Assembly: GCF_040256645.1 (NCBI RefSeq)
Contig: NZ_CP158281.1
Location: forward strand, 3,348,001-3,412,000
Reading direction: 5' to 3'
Origin: Brevibacterium sp. CBA3109
GTDB taxonomy: Bacteria > Actinomycetota > Actinomycetes > Actinomycetales > Brevibacteriaceae
Length of the DNA: 64,000 bases
This document shows positions 33,534 to 42,308 of the stretch, piece after piece. The notes under the pieces are model-generated. The model made no database searches and was not told the origin of the DNA. It saw only the letters and a list, made by a program, of their open reading frames with translations. Position numbers and translations under genes: made by a program. Positions within the stretch are counted from its first letter, which is position 1. The number at the start of each line of letters is the position of its first letter.

Positions 33534-33893
33534 ATGGCCTCCACTTCAGATCCCACCCCGGTCAATGCCGCAGTTGAGCAGCTCCTGCGCAACCCCGAGG
33601 ACAATCTCGAAGCCATCTCAGAGACCGCCGATCTGTTCAAAGCACTGGCCACGACGTCGCGGCTGAAGATGCTGCTGGTCCTCGCCCACGGTGAGGCGAC
33701 AGTGACACACATCGTCGAGTCCACCGAGCTCTCGCAGCCCCTGGTGTCTCAGCATCTGAAGTTCCTGCGCGGCCTCCACCTCGTCGAGGTCAACCGGATC
33801 GGCCGCGAAGCCTATTATTCGCTCAAGGACGACCACGTCGCCCACATCATCCTCGATGCCCTGGCCCATACCGTCGAAGGTCACGAGCACTGA
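33534..33893 (+). CDS. ArsR/SmtB family transcriptional regulator with alpha5 metal site
   Basis: 119 aa winged-helix repressor: ADLFKALATTSRLKMLLVLAHGEATVTHIVESTELSQPLVSQHLKFLRG is the DNA-binding core. The last helix carries D99-x-H101-x10-H112-x2-E115, exactly the spacing of the Zn-binding alpha5 site of SmtB/CzrA (D104, H106, H117, E120 in SmtB). Extra His residues follow at 117 and 119. No alpha3 CxC metal motif is present. A Zn(II)- or Co(II)/Ni(II)-responsive repressor is therefore likely. ATG 33534 fits a leaderless start. Possible targets in the window are the binding lipoprotein just upstream and the CDF exporter at 42.3 kb. Confidence 0.85.
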   Translation: MASTSDPTPVNAAVEQLLRNPEDNLEAISETADLFKALATTSRLKMLLVLAHGEATVTHIVESTELSQPLVSQHLKFLRGLHLVEVNRIGREAYYSLKDDHVAHIILDALAHTVEGHEH

Positions 33894-33909
33894 GTGGTAC
33901 CTGAATAAG

Positions 33910-34890
33910 TCACCGCCTCCTGCGCAGCGCCTCCGGGCCACCGCCGACGACCCAGACGATGATGACGACCAGCCCCGCACCGATCCACTGTGCCGGCTGC
34001 AGTCGCTCTCCGCCGATGAGCGCGCCCAGGACCACGGCCGACAGCGGTTGGAGCAGCATGAGAGCAGCCGTTCGCGGCACCGTCACCAGCGGACTCGAAA
34101 TGCTCAACAGCACCCATGACAGTGCCTGGCCGAAAACGGCCAACGCCACCATCCACGCCCACCCGTCCCAGCCCAGGTCGAAATCGAGCCCGCCGAGTGC
34201 GACACCGGCGATCGCCGTCATCACTCCCGCCGCAACGGTGCCTACAGCCACGGGTGCGACCACGAAGTTCGGTGCCGCCTTCCGACAGTGATGGATGCCG
34301 AAGATGTAGACGCCGTAGAGAATTCCAGACAGCACTCCGAAGACCGCACCACGCCCCGGGTTCGCGGCTCCCGCATCGGCACCGAAGACGCCTCCGGTCA
34401 GCAGCATGCCGATGATCATGACGGGGATGCACGCGATGAACAACCAGCCCGGGCGCGATCCTCCGAAGACCCACACCAGTGCCGGAAACACGATGACCTG
34501 GACGCTGATGAGCACCGTAGAGACACCGACTCCCGCATCAAGGACGCTCTGGGCCCACAGCACATAGTCAATGCCCAGAGCCGCACCCGAGACCGCTGCG
34601 ACAACGAGTGCCTTGGACGGCAGGAGCCCATGATGCCGGAGTTCGAGGATGGCCAGGGGTGCCAGGACGATGACAGCGATCCAACAGCGCAGGAATGCCG
34701 CAGTCGGGGCACTAGCCTCGGCGAGGATGACGAACAGGCCCGCCGAGCCCAGGAGCAGCGCAGAGACGATGATGCCCAACGTCGGCAGACCAGTGGGCGA
34801 GAGCGGATCTGAGGCGGTTGGTGAGCGCGAAGACACAGATGGGTCCGCAAACGGTCCCCCGTCGTGGGCCGCGGCCGAGTTCGGAGTCAT
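33910..34890 (-). CDS. DMT superfamily (EamA-like) permease
   Basis: 326 aa with about ten hydrophobic helices arranged as two EamA repeats; the second repeat contains VPRTAALMLLQPLSAVVLGALIGGERL, the typical end of EamA domains. A 35-residue polar N-terminus precedes the first helix. Such permeases export amino acids or metabolites. Its start overlaps the aminotransferase stop by 4 nt (ATGA), so translation is coupled and an amino-acid-related substrate is plausible. Confidence 0.82.
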   Translation of the reverse strand: MTPNSAAAHDGGPFADPSVSSRSPTASDPLSPTGLPTLGIIVSALLLGSAGLFVILAEASAPTAAFLRCWIAVIVLAPLAILELRHHGLLPSKALVVAAVSGAALGIDYVLWAQSVLDAGVGVSTVLISVQVIVFPALVWVFGGSRPGWLFIACIPVMIIGMLLTGGVFGADAGAANPGRGAVFGVLSGILYGVYIFGIHHCRKAAPNFVVAPVAVGTVAAGVMTAIAGVALGGLDFDLGWDGWAWMVALAVFGQALSWVLLSISSPLVTVPRTAALMLLQPLSAVVLGALIGGERLQPAQWIGAGLVVIIVWVVGGGPEALRRRR

Positions 34891-36098
34891 CTCATAAAGT
34901 CGAGGATCCGGTCGAGCGCCTCGGCGGTCTTGTCCGCGCCGACGGCCAACGACAGCCGCACCGAGCGGGGCCCGTTGAAGGAATCGAAGTCATCACCCGG
35001 GGCCAGGGCGACTCCGGTGGCTTCGAGGAGCACCTGACACCAATCGGTCGCGGTGACGATACCGGCGCCGGACCGCTGCAGGATCTCGTCGATGCGGGCA
35101 TACATGTAGAACGCCCCATCGGGCGGCGCCATATCGGTAAACCCCAGGTCAGCAGTGGCGTCGAGAACGTGCTTGCGGGCGCGGGCGAAGGATTCGACCG
35201 CCGCTTCGCATTCAGCGTAGGACTCTTCGGTGAAGGCAGCCACGGCCGCATGCTGTGCGGGGACCGGGGCACACAGCGACAGGTTTCCGGTCACGTTCTG
35301 GGCAGCGTGCGTGAGCTCTTCGGGCAGAATCGCCCAACCGAGCCGCCACCCGGTCATCGCCCAGTACTTCGAGAACGAGGAGATGACGATGGCATTGTCA
35401 TCGTGGGCCAACGCGGTCTCACCACGCGTGCCGATGTAGCTGATGCCGTGGTATATCTCGTCAGAGATCACCTGCACGCCGTGTTCGGCGCACCAGGAGA
35501 CGAGTTCGCCGAGGTGGTCGCCTGAAATCATCGTGCCCGTCGGATTCGCCGGCGATGCGAGCATGAGCCCCTTGAGTGGGGCCTTCGCGTGTGCCTGCTC
35601 GAGGAGTTCGACAGTGGGTTGGAAGCCGTGGTCTCCACCGCAGTCGAGTTCGACGGTCTCGCAGTTCAAAGCGGCGAGGATATTCTTGTATGCGCCGTAG
35701 CCCGGGCGGGCGAGCGCGATGCGATCACCCGCATCGAAGCAGGTCAGGAAGGCCGTCTGGAAGGCACCGGAGGAGCCCGTGGTGATGGCGATGCGTTCGG
35801 TGGGCACCTCGACGCCGTACCAGTCGCGGTAATGCCCGGCGATGGCTGCGCGCAGTTCGGGGATGCCGAAGATCGGGGAGTAGCCGAGGTTCGTGCCGTC
35901 GGTGATCACCTCGGCAGCCCTCCTGCGCACCGGTCCCGGCGCACCCTGGGTCGGCTCACCCAAGCACATGGCGATGGTGTCCCGACCCGAGCGCGACATC
36001 TCTTGGACTTTGGACACGATGTCCATGGCGGCGAAGGGCTGGACGAGGCCGGCTCGATCAGAGACGCGGGGTGCGCTCATTTGGGTATTCATGGTCAT
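34887..36098 (-). CDS. PLP-dependent aminotransferase (class I/II)
   Basis: 403 aa fold type I aminotransferase. CLGEPTQGAP at the N-terminus, TTGSSGAFQTAF (about residue 105), PANPTGTMIS, SDEIYHGISY, the Schiff-base Lys in SSFSKYWAMTGWRLGW (about 238), and the C-terminal Arg region SVRLSLAV are all visible. Substrate is not evident; sequence style fits AspC/aromatic-type enzymes. ATG 36098 has GAGAGGAAG upstream; ATG 36092 is an alternative. Middle gene of a three-gene operon (AhpD-like, aminotransferase, permease). Confidence 0.88.
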   Translation of the reverse strand: MTMNTQMSAPRVSDRAGLVQPFAAMDIVSKVQEMSRSGRDTIAMCLGEPTQGAPGPVRRRAAEVITDGTNLGYSPIFGIPELRAAIAGHYRDWYGVEVPTERIAITTGSSGAFQTAFLTCFDAGDRIALARPGYGAYKNILAALNCETVELDCGGDHGFQPTVELLEQAHAKAPLKGLMLASPANPTGTMISGDHLGELVSWCAEHGVQVISDEIYHGISYIGTRGETALAHDDNAIVISSFSKYWAMTGWRLGWAILPEELTHAAQNVTGNLSLCAPVPAQHAAVAAFTEESYAECEAAVESFARARKHVLDATADLGFTDMAPPDGAFYMYARIDEILQRSGAGIVTATDWCQVLLEATGVALAPGDDFDSFNGPRSVRLSLAVGADKTAEALDRILDFMR

Positions 36099-36101
36099 TG
36101 G

Positions 36102-36683
36102 TCACTTCCTCTCGCGTGGGACGCGTCCCATGAGGTAGAACTCGGGGTTGGGCATCATCGAACCGATGTGGGCCATCCGGTTGGACAGGCCGAAGAATCC
36201 GGTGATCGCACCGATGTCCCAGGCATCTTCGTCGTCGAATCCGTGTTCGGCCAGGGCTGCGAAATCAGCGTCACCGAGCGCCCAGGGCTCTGTGCAGACC
36301 GTCATTGCGAAGTCGAGCATCGCCATCTGGCGGTCGGTGATGTCGGCCTGCCGATAGTTGACAGCCACTTGGTCCGCGACCAAGGGCTTCTTCTCCATGA
36401 TCCGCAGCACGGCTCCGTGCGCGACGACGCAGTAGAGGCAGTTGTTGACCGCCGAGGTGGCCGTGACGATCATCTCCCGGTCTCCCTTGGTCAGGTTCCC
36501 TGTCTCCTTCTCCATGAGAGCGTCGTAGTAGGCGAAGAAGGCACGGAACTCCGCGGGGCGGCGGGCCAAGGAGAGGAAGACGTTGGGCACGAAGCCCGAC
36601 TTCTCGGACACGGCCAGGATGGTTTCGCGGATATCGTCTTCGACATCGTCGATGTCAGCCAGTGGGTAACGCATACTGCTCAT
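36102..36683 (-). CDS. Carboxymuconolactone decarboxylase / AhpD-like peroxidase-related protein
   Basis: 193 aa. The AhpD-type redox motif is present as NNCLYCVVAHGAVLR (Cys-x-x-Cys-x3-His, about residues 85-94), so it could act as an alkylhydroperoxidase-like reductase or thiol redox protein. N-terminal DDIRETILAVSEKSGFVPNVF fits the uncharacterised peroxidase-related subfamily. It ends 3 nt before the aminotransferase gene and is first in that operon. ATG 36683 is taken; an ATG at 36674 is also in frame. Confidence 0.82.
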   Translation of the reverse strand: MSSMRYPLADIDDVEDDIRETILAVSEKSGFVPNVFLSLARRPAEFRAFFAYYDALMEKETGNLTKGDREMIVTATSAVNNCLYCVVAHGAVLRIMEKKPLVADQVAVNYRQADITDRQMAMLDFAMTVCTEPWALGDADFAALAEHGFDDEDAWDIGAITGFFGLSNRMAHIGSMMPNPEFYLMGRVPRERK

Positions 36684-36800
36684 GCTAACCGTCGACGCGC
36701 TTCCTGTGTGCCCCGGGTCACGTACCGGGCTGGGATGCCGCCGTGCTGAGGGCTAGGGTGAGGTGCAGACCATCGATGACGATCATAAGGAGTGTCAATC

Positions 36801-37097
36801 ATGAGCGACGAGAACACCGGCTCGACCGGCGAGGTTCAGCTCGACAACGGAGTCTTCCGAGCAACGAAATGGACGATCGAACCCGATGGCGTCATCCCGA
36901 TGCACAAGCACGAGTACGAATACGTCGTCGTGCCCATGGTCACCGACACGATGGTTGTGAAGAACTCGGACGGCACGCAGATCAACGCCGAACTCGAAGC
37001 AGGAATCAGCTACACCCGTGCCGCAGGTGCTGAGCATGAAGTCTCGAACCCCGGCGGTACCGCCGATGTCGTCTTCGTCGAAATCGAACGCCTCTGA
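36801..37097 (+). CDS. Small cupin-domain protein
   Basis: 98 aa, single cupin barrel. The first metal motif is seen as PMHKHEYEYVVVPM (His-x-His-x3-4-Glu) and the second His in GAEHEVSNPGG. Function is not assigned; such short cupins often bind a metal or small polar ligand. ATG 36801 has AAGGAG 8 nt upstream. It lies alone, divergent from the AhpD-like gene. Confidence 0.8.
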   Translation: MSDENTGSTGEVQLDNGVFRATKWTIEPDGVIPMHKHEYEYVVVPMVTDTMVVKNSDGTQINAELEAGISYTRAAGAEHEVSNPGGTADVVFVEIERL

Positions 37098-37126
37098 CTC
37101 AGGCAGAATCGCCGAGATAGCAGTGC

Positions 37127-38605
37127 TTAGGCGGGCACGTCCCAGGTGTGGACGGGCTCGCCTGAGGCCTGGTTCTTCACGTAGGCGTCCATCATCGCTT
37201 TGAGCCCTTCTCGGCGCTCCGGTGAGTCCGGGTCACTGTTCGGGGCCAGGCGGTCAAGCATCTGCAGCTGCCAGGTCGCTCCGTTGGCACGCAGTTCGGC
37301 TCGCCCTTCGATGATCGACATGTACTCTTCGATGACGTCCTTGTCGATGCCCAGTCGGTTCAGTCCCCTGCGCGCCTGCGGAATGAGAACGTCGAGGACG
37401 AGGTCTGCGACGTCGATGTGCCCGATCTTCGGCCAGGTCACGCGGGCATTGATGCCGTCCTTTGCGCAGGCGAAGAAGTTCTCCTCGGCCTCGCGGAAGG
37501 ACATCCGCGACCACACGGGGCGGTTCTCTCCGACGAGGAACTCTGCGAGACCGTAGTAAAAGGCGGCGTCGGCGACCATATCGACCGGTGTGGGACCAGC
37601 CGGCAGCAGTCGGTTCTCCACGCGGATATGCGCTCCGCTGTCGGAGGAATCGTAGATCGGCCGGTTCCAGCGCCACACTGTGCCATTGTGCAGATTGAGT
37701 TCGTAGAGCTTCGGGGCATCGGCCGAGCTGAACTCGACGAAGTCCTTGATCTCCGGCAGCAGCGGCGGGAAGTAGCGGACGTTCTCCTCGAAGAGGTCGA
37801 ATACGCTCGTGATCCAGCGTTCACCGAACCACACCCGCGGACGTACCCCCTGATTGACCAGTTCCGGGGTTCGGGTGTCAATGGACTGGCTGAACACGGG
37901 GATCCGGGATTCGTGCCAAAGCCTGCGGCCGACGAACAGAGGGGAGTTCGCGCCCATTGCGACCTGTGCTGCAGCGATCGCCTGAGACGCGTTCCACGCC
38001 TCGGCGAATTTGTTGGGCGCGACCTGCAGATGCAGCTGCATCGAAGTGCATGAGGCTTCGGGCGCGATGTCGGAGAACTCGTGCTTGTACTTCTCCTCAC
38101 CGTCGAGTTCGATGCGAACGTATTCGCCGCGCGCATCGATAACCGAATTGCTCAGAGCCGCGTACCGGTTCTCATCGGTCATCCACGTCGACTCGGTGAG
38201 GAACTGGGTCGAAAGCGTCGGCAGCGTTCCGATCGATGCGACCTTCAGCCCTTCCGCCTCGGCGGCTTTCTGGGCCCTCTCCAGCCGATGTGCGACTCCG
38301 GACTCCAGAGTCTTGAGTCCGCGCCCGGCGACCTGCAGCACAGGATGGTTGAGTTCGAGGTTGAAGCCGCCGATCTCGGACTGGTATTCGTCGCCGAGGT
38401 GCTTGAGAACCTTTGTATTGTTCAGACTCGGCTGATTGTTCTCATCGACGAGGTTGAGTTCGAGCTCCAGACCGATCGTGCCCGCAGACTTGAACTCCGC
38501 ATGCCGCAGGTACGTGTCGAAGAGCTCGAGGTTCTCCGCGAGCTTCTCCCGATACAGCGTGCGTTCTTCCGGCGTGTACCGCTTGGAATTGACTGCCTCA
38601 CCCAT
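37127..38605 (-). CDS. GCS2-type glutamate-cysteine ligase family protein
   Basis: 492 aa carboxylate-amine ligase. TIGLELELNLVDENNQP near residue 42 holds the ATP/metal-binding Glu pair (E-x-E). DIAPEASCTSMQLHLQV (about 180) and GAHIRVENRLLPAGPTPVDMVADAAFYYGL (about 330) are the typical GCS2 blocks. It may make gamma-glutamyl-cysteine or another gamma-glutamyl amide; actinobacteria that use mycothiol often keep such enzymes for ergothioneine or unknown products. No ergothioneine genes are adjacent. ATG 38605 has no clear ribosome binding site. Confidence 0.82.
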   Translation of the reverse strand: MGEAVNSKRYTPEERTLYREKLAENLELFDTYLRHAEFKSAGTIGLELELNLVDENNQPSLNNTKVLKHLGDEYQSEIGGFNLELNHPVLQVAGRGLKTLESGVAHRLERAQKAAEAEGLKVASIGTLPTLSTQFLTESTWMTDENRYAALSNSVIDARGEYVRIELDGEEKYKHEFSDIAPEASCTSMQLHLQVAPNKFAEAWNASQAIAAAQVAMGANSPLFVGRRLWHESRIPVFSQSIDTRTPELVNQGVRPRVWFGERWITSVFDLFEENVRYFPPLLPEIKDFVEFSSADAPKLYELNLHNGTVWRWNRPIYDSSDSGAHIRVENRLLPAGPTPVDMVADAAFYYGLAEFLVGENRPVWSRMSFREAEENFFACAKDGINARVTWPKIGHIDVADLVLDVLIPQARRGLNRLGIDKDVIEEYMSIIEGRAELRANGATWQLQMLDRLAPNSDPDSPERREGLKAMMDAYVKNQASGEPVHTWDVPA

Positions 38606-38707
38606 GGGTCAAGCAAACCACAGGCTGAGGCGGTTTGCGTAGGCTATTTCCGTCACACGATGCGGACACTGCAACCGCCCTTGCAGGCCTCATCGTAGAA
38701 TCGGGCC

Positions 38708-39880
38708 ATGACTACCTCTCAGTCCTCAGAGCTCCAGTCCGCTGACCTCGTTGCCAAGGCCACCGACCGCCTCCCCCTCATCCTCGATGACATCAAACGC
38801 GTCATCACGAAGGAAACACCTTCTCACGACAAAGAAGCTGTGGCCGCCGGTGCCCACGACTTCGTCGAACTGCTGCGTGAACGCCTCGGTGCGTCGGCCG
38901 AGGTCATCACCATCGATGACACTGCCCATGTGCGGCTGCGTTTCGGCTCGGGGCCGGCCCGCGTCGTCCTCCTCAACCACCAGGACACGGTGTGGCCGCA
39001 CGGGACCTTAGACCGCATCCCCTTCTCCACCGACGACGGAATCCTGCGCGGGCCGGGCAGCTTCGACATGCTCACCGGGGCGATCATGAGCATCCACGCG
39101 AGCGCGATCCTGAGCGAGCAGCTCGGCGAGAGTGCCCTCGACGGTCTGTCGATCCTCGTCACCGGCGATGAGGAGATCGGGTCGATCTCGTCCTCGGATC
39201 TCATTCGCGCCGAGGCGGCCGAGGCGAAGGCCGTGTATGTGATGGAGGCGAGCGCCGGGGGTGCGCTCAAACTCGAACGCAAGGGCACGAGCAACTACAC
39301 ACTCGTCTTCACGGGCAAGGCCTCCCATGCCGGGCTCGAACCGGAGAAGGGAATCAACGCGGGCATGGCACTGGCCCTGCATCTGCCCCTCGTCGCCGAT
39401 CTCGCCAACCCTAAGGAGGGGACATCTGTGGTGCCGACCGTGATCAGTGCGGGCACCACCTCGAACACGGTCCCCGCCGAGGCACGTGTCGATGTGGATG
39501 TGCGTGCACGCACCGCCGCCGAACTCGACCGAGTCGATGCCGCCATGCGTGAGCTCGCCACACGGCCCCAACTCGAGGGCTCGTCGATCGAGGTCATCGG
39601 CGGAATCAACCGTCCACCGTTCGAGCGCGAGCAGTCGGCGACACTCTTCGATCGCGCCACTGCCTTGACCGCTGAACTTGGTCTGGCCGCTCCCGAAGGT
39701 GTCTCCGTGGGCGGCGCCTCGGACGGTAACTTCACCGCCGGCGACGGCATCGCGACACTTGATGGTCTGGGTGCCGTGGGCGATGGTGCACATGCCGAAC
39801 ACGAGCACGCCGTCATCGCTGAGATCGCCCCGCGCACCGCTCTGCTCGCAGCCCTCATCGCCGATCAGCTCAAGGGCTGA
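38708..39880 (+). CDS. M20 family metallopeptidase (carboxypeptidase G2-like)
   Basis: 390 aa. The dizinc core is visible: NHQDTVWPHG (His, Asp), GPGSFDMLTGA (Asp), TGDEEIGS (Glu pair, about residue 155) and a distal His in AEHEHAV near the C-terminus. The lid/dimer domain lies at about 180-300. It removes a terminal amino acid from an acyl- or peptidyl-amino acid. ATG 38708 is 6 nt after TAGAAT, a leaderless start. An OSBS/N-acylamino-acid racemase gene lies 1.2 kb downstream on the same strand, which raises the possibility of N-acyl-amino-acid metabolism. Confidence 0.85.
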   Translation: MTTSQSSELQSADLVAKATDRLPLILDDIKRVITKETPSHDKEAVAAGAHDFVELLRERLGASAEVITIDDTAHVRLRFGSGPARVVLLNHQDTVWPHGTLDRIPFSTDDGILRGPGSFDMLTGAIMSIHASAILSEQLGESALDGLSILVTGDEEIGSISSSDLIRAEAAEAKAVYVMEASAGGALKLERKGTSNYTLVFTGKASHAGLEPEKGINAGMALALHLPLVADLANPKEGTSVVPTVISAGTTSNTVPAEARVDVDVRARTAAELDRVDAAMRELATRPQLEGSSIEVIGGINRPPFEREQSATLFDRATALTAELGLAAPEGVSVGGASDGNFTAGDGIATLDGLGAVGDGAHAEHEHAVIAEIAPRTALLAALIADQLKG

Positions 39881-39890
39881 AGCGAGGCAG

Positions 39891-40835
39891 TCACGTGATC
39901 GGGTAGCCCGCGACCCGCATATCCTCCGGGTTCTTCATGGTGAAGAGCCAGTCGCGCAAATGCGGGTCGGGGACGATCTCGTCACGGGCACTGAGGTGAT
40001 CGTGGCCGACGAGGTAGTAGTGGCAGTCGAAGCGATCGAGGATGCGCATCAGCTGCGCGGGCTGCGCCCTCTCTTCGAGAACCTCGCACAGGATGTCCGG
40101 CTGCAGTGTGCCCAACAGTTCCCGACCGTTGTCGAGGACATCGTTCTCCGCACCCTCAACGTCGATCTTCACCGTCACCTGCGGGTGACCGGGCGGCAGG
40201 TCCGGGAGGAGCTCGTCGAGGCAGGTGAAGTGCACCTGCGCACCGGAGTCGAAGTCCATGCCCGCCCCGTAGAACGACGGCAGAGCCGAACCCCCGTCAC
40301 CAGTGGGTACGTGCATCGTGGTGCCGGTCTTGCCGACCCCCGTCGGATGCACGCTCACCCGATCGCCGAGGTGATTGCGGGCAATGTTCTTCTTCAGCCC
40401 GGTGACGACGGCAGGGATGATCTCGAAGGAGTGGGCGACCGCGGCCGGATTCGCGGCCAGAACCGCCATCGTGAATACCCCGGTGTAGGCACCGATGTCG
40501 AGGAACACGTCCGCGTCGCGGGACAGTTCGACCATGAGGTCGAGCGCGAAGGCGTCCTCTGCCTCCGTCCGGCGACCCTTGCCCCAATAGAATTCCTTGG
40601 CGATCTCACAGCGAAATGGATCGACGAGGTAGAAGCCGGCGCCTCCGGCACGCCCGCGCACCTCGGTGAGTCCGATCGGTGCGGGCAGTCTGCCGACCTT
40701 GATGCCGTTGATGTGGGGTGCCAGCGTCCTCAGCATCGGGTGGAGATACGGTTGCGCGAGTGCAGTCTTGACGGGCAGTTTGAGTCCGAACCACTTCTGC
40801 TTCCGGCCTTTGAGCGACCGCAGGTAGTCGTTCAC
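39891..40835 (-). CDS. FkbM family methyltransferase
   Basis: 314 aa SAM-dependent methyltransferase. VFLDIGAYTGVFTMAVLAANP (about residue 110) is motif I, SFEIIPAVVTGLKKNI the acidic post-motif helix, and VKIDVEGAENDVLDNGRELL (about 225) the FkbM signature. FkbM enzymes methylate hydroxyl groups of sugars or lipids. GTG 40835 is preceded by GGGAG. It stands alone and is convergent with the M20 gene across 10 bp, so no substrate is suggested. Confidence 0.85.
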   Translation of the reverse strand: MNDYLRSLKGRKQKWFGLKLPVKTALAQPYLHPMLRTLAPHINGIKVGRLPAPIGLTEVRGRAGGAGFYLVDPFRCEIAKEFYWGKGRRTEAEDAFALDLMVELSRDADVFLDIGAYTGVFTMAVLAANPAAVAHSFEIIPAVVTGLKKNIARNHLGDRVSVHPTGVGKTGTTMHVPTGDGGSALPSFYGAGMDFDSGAQVHFTCLDELLPDLPPGHPQVTVKIDVEGAENDVLDNGRELLGTLQPDILCEVLEERAQPAQLMRILDRFDCHYYLVGHDHLSARDEIVPDPHLRDWLFTMKNPEDMRVAGYPIT

Positions 40836-41071
40836 GTAGCTCTCCCTCGATTGAGCGGAACCTTTGATTCACAGTACCAATGTCGAGACCGCTGTCTCTA
40901 GAGGCAGCACAGTCATGAGACGAACAATGCAAGCTGCCGGTATGGTCCGCCCACACTGCCGTTGTGGTCCCCTCTGTCCCATACTCCAACGCCTGCCGAG
41001 GCAGCTCTGCAAGTGGTTATAAGCTGGGTCACAGGATCATCGGACCCGATCACAAAGAAGGTGCATGGCGC

Positions 41072-42196
41072 ATGAAGCTCAAGTCAATCACTCTCCACCA
41101 GGTATCCATTCCCCTCGTCACCCCCTTCGAGACCTCGTTCATGCGAGAGACGGAGAAGGACTGCTACCTCGTCGAGGCCACCTTCGATACTCCGAAGGGT
41201 GAGATCACGGGGTGGGGAGAGTCGGTGGCGATGATCTCCCCGCTGTACTCCTCTGAGTACGTGGCATCGGGCATCGATGTCACAAAGCGATGGCTGGCAC
41301 CGATCCTCTTCGACGTCGACGGCCTGACGGCGGAGACCGTGTCCTGGCACCTGCGTCACGTGATCGGTCACCCGATGGCGAAGTCAGCGCTGGAGATGGC
41401 AGTCATCGAGGCCCAGCTCAAACTCAATGACCAGTCCTTCAAGAGCTACCTGGGTGGCGTCGTCGACTCCGTTCCCTCCGGAGTCTCTGTGGGCATCCAG
41501 GACTCAGTCGAAGACACCGTCAAGGTCATCGGCGGTTACCTGGAAGAGGGCTACGCCCGCATCAAGCTCAAGATCAAACCGGGCAAGGACATTGCGCCCG
41601 TCGCCGCGGTGCGCAAGGCCTTCGGAGACGACTTCGGCTTCCAAGTCGATGCCAATGCCGCTTACACTCTCGTCGATGCCTCACACCTGCGCAGGCTCGA
41701 TGATTATGGCCTCCTCCTCATCGAACAGCCCTTGGGCGAGGCCGACATCCGCCAGCACGGGGAGCTCGCGAAGCTGATGGAGACTCCCATGTGTCTGGAC
41801 GAGTCGATTGACTCCGCTGAAGCCGCCGCCGATGCGATCTCCATGGGTGCGGCCGCCGTCATCAACATCAAGCCCGGGCGAGTGGGCGGCTTCATCGAAG
41901 CGAAGAAGATCCACGACCTCTGCGCCGCCCATGGTGTGGCCGTTTGGCACGGTGGAATGGTCGAGACCGGTCTGGGCCGGGCCGCCAATGCCGCACTGGC
42001 ATCTCTGCCCGGTTTCACGCTGCCCGGAGACATCTCGGGATCGAATCGCTTCTTCCACGAGGACATCACCGAAGAGATCGTCATGTATGACGGCAAAGTC
42101 GACGTGCCCACAGGTGTCGGCTTCGGTGTGTCGATCAACCCCGCGAGACTCGAGAAGTTCCGCACCGACTCGGTGGGGATCCTCCCGCAGAGCTGA
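41072..42196 (+). CDS. Enolase-superfamily o-succinylbenzoate synthase / N-succinylamino acid racemase
   Basis: 374 aa. The catalytic set of the MLE subgroup NSAR/OSBS family is complete: K165-x-K167 (ARIKLKIKPG), D193 (QVDANAAY), Glu in LLIEQPLGE (about 218), Asp-Glu in CLDESI (about 243) and K267 (NIKPGRVGG). All are offset by four from the Amycolatopsis N-acylamino-acid racemase. It may make o-succinylbenzoate for menaquinone (MenC), racemise N-succinyl amino acids, or both. No other men genes are nearby, so the racemase role is worth weighing. ATG 41072 has AGAAGG upstream. Confidence 0.85.
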   Translation: MKLKSITLHQVSIPLVTPFETSFMRETEKDCYLVEATFDTPKGEITGWGESVAMISPLYSSEYVASGIDVTKRWLAPILFDVDGLTAETVSWHLRHVIGHPMAKSALEMAVIEAQLKLNDQSFKSYLGGVVDSVPSGVSVGIQDSVEDTVKVIGGYLEEGYARIKLKIKPGKDIAPVAAVRKAFGDDFGFQVDANAAYTLVDASHLRRLDDYGLLLIEQPLGEADIRQHGELAKLMETPMCLDESIDSAEAAADAISMGAAAVINIKPGRVGGFIEAKKIHDLCAAHGVAVWHGGMVETGLGRAANAALASLPGFTLPGDISGSNRFFHEDITEEIVMYDGKVDVPTGVGFGVSINPARLEKFRTDSVGILPQS

Positions 42197-42241
42197 AGCG
42201 ACCAGACGGCATAAAGTGAACCGCGGTTTCAAACTGTCGTT

Positions 42242-42269
42242 GCAACACCTCTGCATGAGAGGTAGTTGC
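42242..42269. terminator. Hairpin between convergent racemase and CDF genes
   Basis: GCAACACCTCT (42242-42252) pairs with AGAGGTAGTTGC (42258-42269) with a single-nucleotide bulge and a GCATG loop. It lies 45 bp after the OSBS/NSAR stop and 39 bp before the end of the opposing CDF gene. Likely terminator for one or both. Confidence 0.6.
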
Positions 42270-42308
42270 CATGGTCCGCAGCGGAGCACCGTCGACAGTG
42301 CCGTCGGC

